Assembly (NCBI GenBank): GCA_902477915.1
Contig: CABSJA010000019.1
Location: forward strand, 1-37,775
Reading direction: 5' to 3'
Origin: an uncultured Veillonella sp.
GTDB taxonomy: Bacteria > Bacillota > Negativicutes > Veillonellales > Veillonellaceae
DNA: 37,775 nt
Shown: positions 32,587-37,775 of the stretch, piece after piece
How the letters are laid out: the number at the start of each line of letters is the position of its first letter
Numbering within the stretch: position 1 is the first letter of the stretch
The notes under the pieces: model-generated
What the model saw: the letters and a program-made list of their open reading frames with translations, nothing else
What the model was told of the DNA's origin: nothing
The model's database searches: none
Position numbers and translations under genes: made by a program

Positions 32587-35500
32587 TTATTTAGTTGTTT
32601 TTACAGCTGCTTTTGGAGCTTGTTGTGGTTGTTGTGCAATCACTTTATCAAGAAGTTCCCGAATTTCTTTGTTTTGTGCTTGCAAATCAGCCACTTGATC
32701 CTCAAGAACTTTTACAGTTGCAGGGGATGCTTTAGGAGCTGTAGGAGCATTACCAATACCGATTGTTACACCAGCATTTGCCATTACGCTATGGTCACCA
32801 CCATAAGCAGCACCAGCATGGATTAATAAATCAGGATTTGCATAATGTGCTACACCCAATGCAGTAGATGTTTTACCTTTGTAAGTACCAACAGCTGCCA
32901 TAATTTGAGCTTTTTGACCTTCGTGGTATTCGATAGGTTTCAATGCTGCTAATGCTGCTGCATTAGCACCTACAACTTTAACATCGCGTTCTACGCTGCT
33001 AATGCGGCGAGAGTTTTCTGCGATTTGTGCATCATGTTGAACAAGTGTTGCATGATCTTGTAATGCAATGTTGGAAGCTTTCAAGCTGTAATTTGCAGCT
33101 TCTGCTAATGTACTGATATCTTGAGTATTTTTATTTACTTGCAAGCCCAATACATTAACTTTTTCATTGTTTTCTAATGCAATAGCACCAATGTTCTTAG
33201 TTAATGTAACATTTTCATCAACTTTAGTGTTTACATCAGCAATGTCTTGAGTATTTTTATTTACTTGTAAACCTAATACACTAACCTTTTCATGATTTTC
33301 TAATGCTAGAGTACCAACAGCTTTAGTTAATTGTGCATTTTCATTAACTTGTTTAGCTACTTCAGTTACACGATTATCTACTTTAGTAATATTTGTAACA
33401 TTAGTATCTACTTTAGCATTTAGAGTGTTGATGTTTGTAGTATTTGTATTAACTTGGTTAGTTACTTTGCTAATATTGCTTGTGTTTGTATTAACTTGGT
33501 TAGTTACATTTGTAATATTAGTTGTATTTTGGTTAACAACATTATTGATATTAGCAATATTAGTTGTATTAGTATTAACTTGTTTAGATACGTCGTTAAT
33601 AACTTTGCTATGTTCATCAACTTTGTTGATTACTTTTTGTACAGTTACATTAGTATTTTGAATTGCTTCAGCATTTTGTTTGATCGCTGCTTTGTTAATA
33701 TTGATGTTTTCAGTATTATGTTTGATTGCTTCAGTATTAACAGAAACTTGGCTTTGAACATTTTTAATGCGTTCTTCGTTAGCATTTGCTTTTTGAGTAT
33801 TAGCATTAACTTGTTCTTTCACTTTGTTTACATCAGCGCTTACATTTTGCAAGTTCTTAATTGCTTCAGTATTTTTGCCAACTTGATCTTTCAAGCCAGA
33901 TACATCAGTTTTGATATTGTTGATTACAGTATTTTGGTTATTAACTTTTACGTCAATATCATTAACTTTAGTATCAATATTAGTTACTTTATTGTTAATA
34001 TTAGTAACTTTGTTATCAATATTTGTAACTTTAGCATCAATATTCTTCACATCGTTTTTAACGTTAGTAATATTGTTGTTCACAATATTGATTTTTTGAT
34101 CAACTTTAGCATTGATGTTTGTGATATCAGCTTTTACTACTGTTACATCAGCTTTAATATTGTTTACATTCTTTTCAACGTTAACAACATTAGCTTTAAT
34201 GTTATTAATATTGGAAGTATTATTTTGAATGTTTACAGTATTAGCTTGGATGTTGCTATTTTGAGCATTAATGTTTTGAGTAATATTTTCTACTTTTTGA
34301 GCTACATTAACAATTGTAGTATTGCCTTTACCAACTTGACCTTTCAAGGATTCGATAGCTTGAGAGTTAGCATCAACTTTACCAGTTAAGTTGTTAATAG
34401 CAGTTGTATTAGATTCAATACGACCAGTATTAGCATTTACTTTAGCAGTTACATCAGTTATGTTAGCTGTGTTACCAGCAACTTGTTTGCTAATGTTTGC
34501 AATAGCTGTAGCATTGTTAGCAATGTTAGTTGTATTATTTGTAACTTGTTTACTTACATTTGTAATAGCTGCAGTATTATTAGCAATATTTGTAGTGTTA
34601 GATTCTACTTTATTGTTAATATTTGCTACATTTGCTTTGATGTCAGTAATAGACTTGCTATTATTAGCAATTGCATTCGCATTAGCTTCAACTTTAACAT
34701 TTACGTCATTAACTTTGTTGTTAATTGTGTTATTAATTACTGTATTGTTTTCAGCAATCTTAGCATCAATATTTTGATCTACTTTGTTAATGATTGTCTT
34801 GTTATTTTCGTTGATTGCATTTGTAATGTTTTTATTAATAACAGTGTTGTTATTAGTAATAGCAGTATTGATATCTTTTCTAATTACTGTGTTGTTAGCT
34901 TCAATCTTAGCATTGATTGTGTTTTCAACATTAGTAACAGTTGTACCAACTTGGCCTTTTAATGTTTTGATAGCATCTTCATTAGCGCTAATACGTGTAG
35001 AGTTATCTACAATGTTACCTTGTAAGTAATCTAAGCGTTGATCATGACGATCTACACGTGCAGTAAGACCAGCTACATCACCTTTAACGCCATCAATCTT
35101 AACATTAACATCACCAATCTTAGTATTGATTGTGTTGTTGATTTGCTTATTGTTTTCATTGATTTTCACATCAATGTTTTTATCAACTTTGTTAATGATT
35201 GTTGTGTTATTTTCATTGATTGCATTAGCGATGTTTTGGTTAATTACAGTGTTATTAGCAGTAATCTTAGCATCAATATTTTGATCTACTTTATTAAGGA
35301 TTGTAGTATTATTAGCTTCAATCTTGTTATTAATAGTAGATTCGATATTAGTAATAGTAGTACCAACTTTACCGTTCAATGCTTCGATAGCTTTTGTATT
35401 CTTGTCGATAGCAGCTTTGTTATTGCCAATCAGTGTACGGTTTTCGATAGCGATTGTACCAGCTACATTGATGTCTTTTTCGTTTTGGTCAACACGTTTA

Positions 35501-37775
35501 GTAAGACCATCCAAGTCACCTTTAATGCCGTCAACTTTAACATTTACATTGTTGATTGCTGTTGTATTGTTCGCAATATTTGTAGTGTTTACTCTAACAC
35601 TATCTTCTACTGCAGTAATACGTGTGGAGTTATCTACAATATTATCTTGTAAGTAGTCTAAACGTTGATCATGACGATCTACGCGACCTTTCAAGCCATC
35701 AATATCACCTTTAATACCATCAACTTTAACATTTACATTGTTAATTGTATTGTTAATTTCCTTGTTGTTTTCAGTAATTGCATTTGTGATATTTTGATTA
35801 ATTACAGTATTGTTAGCTTCAATCTTAGCATCGATATTTTTATTAATAACTACATTGTTTTCAGTAATTTTGTTATTAATAGTAGTTTCGATATTTTTAA
35901 CTGTATTACCAACTTGACCTTTTAATTCATCGATAGCTTTTTTATTGTCGCCAATGAATTTACGGTTTTCAATTGCAATTGTACCAGCTACGTTGATGTC
36001 TTTTTCGTTTTGTTCTACACGTTTAGTAAGACCATTCAAGTCACCTTTAACGCCATCAACTTTTACATTTACATTGTTAATAGCTGTAGTGTTATTAGCA
36101 ATATTTGTAGTGTTGTTTGCGATGTTTGTAGCATTTTCAGTGATACGTTTGCTATTATCAGCAATTGCCACTACATTAGCTTGAATGTTTGTAGCATTGT
36201 TAGCAATGTTAGTAGTATTATTTTCTACTTTACCATTGATATTAGTGATTTGATTTTTAATATCGTTGATCACTGTAGAAGATTTACCTACTTGACCTTT
36301 TAATTCATCGATAGCTTTTGCATTAACATTGATATTTGTAGTGTTATTTGCAATAGCAGCTTTGTTGTCGCCAATGAATTTACGGTTTTCAATTGCAATT
36401 GTACCAGCTACGTTGATATCTTTTTCGTTTTGTTCTACACGTTTAGTAAGACCATTCAAGTCGCCTTTAACACCATCAACTTTAACGTTTACGTTGTTAA
36501 TTGCAGTTGTATTGTTAGCGATGTTAGTAGTATTAGCATCTACTTTCACATTAGTTGCATCAATACGTTTGCTATTGTCTACAATAGCCTTAGCATTAGC
36601 ATCAACTTTAACGTTTACTTTATTAATTGCTGTAGTATTTTTAGCAATATTAGTTGTGTTATTAGCAATATTTGTAGTGTTGTTTTCTACTTTACCATTG
36701 ATATTAGTAATTTGTTTCTTAATATCGTTGATAACTGTAGAGGATTGACCTACTTGACCTTTTAACTCATCGATAGCTTTAGCATTGATGTTGATATTTT
36801 TAGTGTTGTTTGCAATAGCAACTTTATTATCGCCAATGAATTGACGGTTTTCCATTGCAATTGTACCTACTACATTAATATCTTTTGCATTAGCTTTCAC
36901 ACCATCTTCAACTACAGAGATACGTGTGGAGTTATCAGCAATATTATCTTGTAAGTAGTCTAAACGTTGGTCATGACGATCTACACGACCTTTAAGGCCA
37001 TCTAAATCACCTTTAAGACCATTCAAGTCACCTTTAACGCCATCAATCTTAACATTTACATCACCAATCTTAGTATTGATTGTGTTGTTAATTTGTTTGT
37101 TATTTTCATTGATTTTTACATCGATGTTTTTATCAACTTTGTTAAGAATTGTAGTGTTATTAGCATTGATTTTAGCATCAATGTTTTGATCTACTTTATT
37201 AATGATTGTTGTATTATTGCTGTTGATTTTATTATCAATATTTTGGTTGATAACAGTGTTGTTAGCTTCAATCTTATTATCGATATTTTTATTAATAGTT
37301 ACATTATTTTCTGTAATCTTATTATTAATTGTGGTTTCGATATTTTTAATTGTAGTACCAACTTGACCTTTTAATGCTTTGATAGCATCTTCATTAGCAC
37401 TAATACGTGTAGAGTTATCTACAATGTTGCCTTGTAAGTAATCTAAACGTTGATCATGACGATCTACACGTGCAGTAAGACCAGCTACATCACCTTTAAC
37501 GCCATCAATCTTAACATTTACATCGCCAACTTTTTTGTTGATTGTATTGTTGATTTGAGTGTTATTTTCATTGATCTTTACATCAATATTTTTATCAACT
37601 TTGTTAATGATTGTAGTGTTATTAGCATTGATTTTAGCGTCAATGTTTTGATCTACTTTATTAATGATTGTTGTGTTATTGCTATTGATTTTATTATCAA
37701 TATTTTGGTTGATAACAGTGTTGTTAGCTTCAATCTTATTATCGATAGTTTTATTAATTACTGTATTGTTTTCGT
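32587..37775 (-). CDS. Trimeric autotransporter adhesin (YadA-like), 5' end outside the window
   Basis: At least 1728 codons lie in the window and the frame stays open to the edge, so the signal peptide and any head domain are not visible. The visible part is almost all stalk, rich in Asn, Ile, Val, Thr and Lys; I saw no Trp or Cys. N-to-C: 15/19-residue repeats (ANNTVINQNIDNKI type) with four DRHDQRLDYLQ modules; GTIAIENRKFIGDNK modules; tandem IxxNTxx heptads; canonical VTNIDNK heptads; a duplicated LALEN-VLGLQVNKNTQDI segment; and a YadA-type anchor (about residues 1610-1674: AAVGTYKGKTSTALGVAHYA and on). Unusually, 54 residues follow the anchor, including a four-heptad coiled coil. A TTG at 37026 could be mistaken for a start, but repeats continue in frame upstream. 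The trimer should be surface-exposed and probably adhesive (inference). Confidence 0.9.
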   Translation of the reverse strand, partial: ENNTVINKTIDNKIEANNTVINQNIDNKINSNNTTIINKVDQNIDAKINANNTTIINKVDKNIDVKINENNTQINNTINKKVGDVNVKIDGVKGDVAGLTARVDRHDQRLDYLQGNIVDNSTRISANEDAIKALKGQVGTTIKNIETTINNKITENNVTINKNIDNKIEANNTVINQNIDNKINSNNTTIINKVDQNIDAKINANNTTILNKVDKNIDVKINENNKQINNTINTKIGDVNVKIDGVKGDLNGLKGDLDGLKGRVDRHDQRLDYLQDNIADNSTRISVVEDGVKANAKDINVVGTIAMENRQFIGDNKVAIANNTKNININAKAIDELKGQVGQSSTVINDIKKQITNINGKVENNTTNIANNTTNIAKNTTAINKVNVKVDANAKAIVDNSKRIDATNVKVDANTTNIANNTTAINNVNVKVDGVKGDLNGLTKRVEQNEKDINVAGTIAIENRKFIGDNKAAIANNTTNINVNAKAIDELKGQVGKSSTVINDIKNQITNINGKVENNTTNIANNATNIQANVVAIADNSKRITENATNIANNTTNIANNTTAINNVNVKVDGVKGDLNGLTKRVEQNEKDINVAGTIAIENRKFIGDNKKAIDELKGQVGNTVKNIETTINNKITENNVVINKNIDAKIEANNTVINQNITNAITENNKEINNTINNVNVKVDGIKGDIDGLKGRVDRHDQRLDYLQDNIVDNSTRITAVEDSVRVNTTNIANNTTAINNVNVKVDGIKGDLDGLTKRVDQNEKDINVAGTIAIENRTLIGNNKAAIDKNTKAIEALNGKVGTTITNIESTINNKIEANNTTILNKVDQNIDAKITANNTVINQNIANAINENNTTIINKVDKNIDVKINENNKQINNTINTKIGDVNVKIDGVKGDVAGLTARVDRHDQRLDYLQGNIVDNSTRISANEDAIKTLKGQVGTTVTNVENTINAKIEANNTVIRKDINTAITNNNTVINKNITNAINENNKTIINKVDQNIDAKIAENNTVINNTINNKVNDVNVKVEANANAIANNSKSITDIKANVANINNKVESNTTNIANNTAAITNVSKQVTNNTTNIANNATAIANISKQVAGNTANITDVTAKVNANTGRIESNTTAINNLTGKVDANSQAIESLKGQVGKGNTTIVNVAQKVENITQNINAQNSNIQANTVNIQNNTSNINNIKANVVNVEKNVNNIKADVTVVKADITNINAKVDQKINIVNNNITNVKNDVKNIDAKVTNIDNKVTNINNKVTNIDTKVNDIDVKVNNQNTVINNIKTDVSGLKDQVGKNTEAIKNLQNVSADVNKVKEQVNANTQKANANEERIKNVQSQVSVNTEAIKHNTENININKAAIKQNAEAIQNTNVTVQKVINKVDEHSKVINDVSKQVNTNTTNIANINNVVNQNTTNITNVTNQVNTNTSNISKVTNQVNTNTTNINTLNAKVDTNVTNITKVDNRVTEVAKQVNENAQLTKAVGTLALENHEKVSVLGLQVNKNTQDIADVNTKVDENVTLTKNIGAIALENNEKVNVLGLQVNKNTQDISTLAEAANYSLKASNIALQDHATLVQHDAQIAENSRRISSVERDVKVVGANAAALAALKPIEYHEGQKAQIMAAVGTYKGKTSTALGVAHYANPDLLIHAGAAYGGDHSVMANAGVTIGIGNAPTAPKASPATVKVLEDQVADLQAQNKEIRELLDKVIAQQPQQAPKAAVKTTK
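32590..32751 (-). other. C-terminal extension beyond the autotransporter anchor
   Basis: This encodes the last 54 residues: a Pro/Ala linker (NAPTAPKASPAT), four perfect heptads (VKVLEDQ, VADLQAQ, NKEIREL, LDKVIAQ; residues about 1687-1714) and the tail QPQQAPKAAVKTTK. YadA-type proteins normally end with the last barrel strand, whose C-terminus faces the periplasm, so this part should lie in the periplasm. Confidence 0.8.
32752..32946 (-). other. YadA-type membrane anchor domain
   Basis: About 65 residues with a helical lead-in (ALKPIEYHEGQKAQ) and four amphipathic strands: MAAVGTYKGK, TSTALGVAHYA, LLIHAGAAYGG and SVMANAGVTIGIG. Three chains would form the 12-stranded pore that anchors the trimer in the outer membrane. 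The last strand ends in Gly rather than an aromatic residue. Confidence 0.85.
33121..33372 (-). repeat. 126-bp tandem duplication in the adhesin gene
   Basis: Two imperfect 126-bp units (starting at 33121 and 33247) each encode 42 residues with LALEN…EKV…VLGLQVNKNTQDI. They lie between the heptad stalk and the anchor. Confidence 0.7.
35949..36840 (-). repeat. Long imperfect repeats in the adhesin gene (420 and 462 bp apart)
   Basis: The block coding for IENRKFIGDNK and its flanks recurs at 35949, 36369 and 36831: 420 bp, then 462 bp apart. A related, more diverged copy lies near 35425. Stretches of 100 bases differ at only a few, mostly silent, positions. Confidence 0.75.
37031..37775 (-). 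repeat. 462-bp tandem repeat at the window edge
   Basis: The unit 37031-37492 (154 codons) starts again at 37493 and runs off the window after 283 bases. The copies are nearly identical. Each carries one long run of 15/19-residue repeats; the 37031 unit includes one DRHDQRLDYLQ module (about 37432-37464). Confidence 0.8.

Noticed and set aside
37024..37026. TTG as the start of a 1479-residue adhesin
   Set aside because: The same frame is open without a stop to the window edge and encodes the same repeats (GVKGDLNGL, DRHDQRLDYLQ), so the true start lies outside.
33425..37374. Several plus-strand open frames of 60-311 codons opposite the adhesin gene
   Set aside because: They are mirror images of the low-complexity Asn/Ile/Thr repeats, have no ribosome-binding sites or family resemblance, and the minus frame has the anchor domain and a terminator.
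32587..37775. Regular repeat spacing considered as a CRISPR array
   Set aside because: The repeats are translated, imperfect, hundreds of bases long and follow codon periodicity.

Overview
The window reads as chromosomal DNA of a diderm Firmicute of the class Negativicutes, most likely Veillonella or a close relative. It combines Bacillus-like gene orders (cggR-gap-pgk-tpiA-gpmI-eno; prfA-prmC-tsaC and an arginine-phosphatase-type gene next to rpiB-glyA-upp) with outer-membrane proteins: a small beta-barrel ending in Phe, and a very large YadA-type trimeric autotransporter. The DNA is AT-rich. MurE carries the DNPR motif expected for meso-diaminopimelate peptidoglycan. The genus is inferred from gene content and protein style, not from a database search. 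Every gene but one (a DUF896 gene) is on the minus strand.

Positions 1-5894 hold a lower-glycolysis/gluconeogenesis operon: promoter, a two-repeat CggR operator, cggR, gap, pgk, tpiA, gpmI and the first codons of eno. The GAPDH has cofactor-pocket residues of the NADP-using type. Positions 5910-9019 hold upp and an arginine-phosphatase-like/rpiB/glyA operon, which has its own promoter and a palindrome at the expected transcription start. Positions 9062-13671 hold a translation operon (rpmE, a DUF1385 membrane protein, prfA, prmC, tsaC) and a PC4/YdbC-type DNA-binding protein. Positions 13666-16250 hold nth, an unrecognised 479-residue protein with a possible degenerate methyltransferase core, and the DUF896 gene between two terminators. 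Positions 16268-18378 hold a class I aminotransferase and the small outer-membrane barrel.

Positions 18427-32262 are a compact division and cell wall cluster, transcribed mraZ-rsmH-ftsL-murE-murF-mraY-murD-murG-murC-ddl-ftsQ-DUF881-sbp-ftsZ. The genes usually found inside such clusters for the septal transpeptidase (ftsI/spoVD), the glycosyltransferase (ftsW), murB and ftsA are absent here. The mraZ promoter has GTGG elements 10 bp apart inside its spacer, and more GTGG(TGGG) elements lie upstream.

Positions 32587-37775 hold the 3' part (at least 1728 codons) of a trimeric autotransporter adhesin. Its gene is open to the window edge. The stalk mixes 15/19-residue repeats, 154-residue (462 bp) duplications, tandem IxxNTxx heptads and a stretch where such heptads alternate with ordinary ones. 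After the membrane anchor the protein continues for about 54 residues with a perfect four-heptad coiled coil and a Lys/Pro/Gln tail, which topology would place in the periplasm. This is the most unusual feature of the window.
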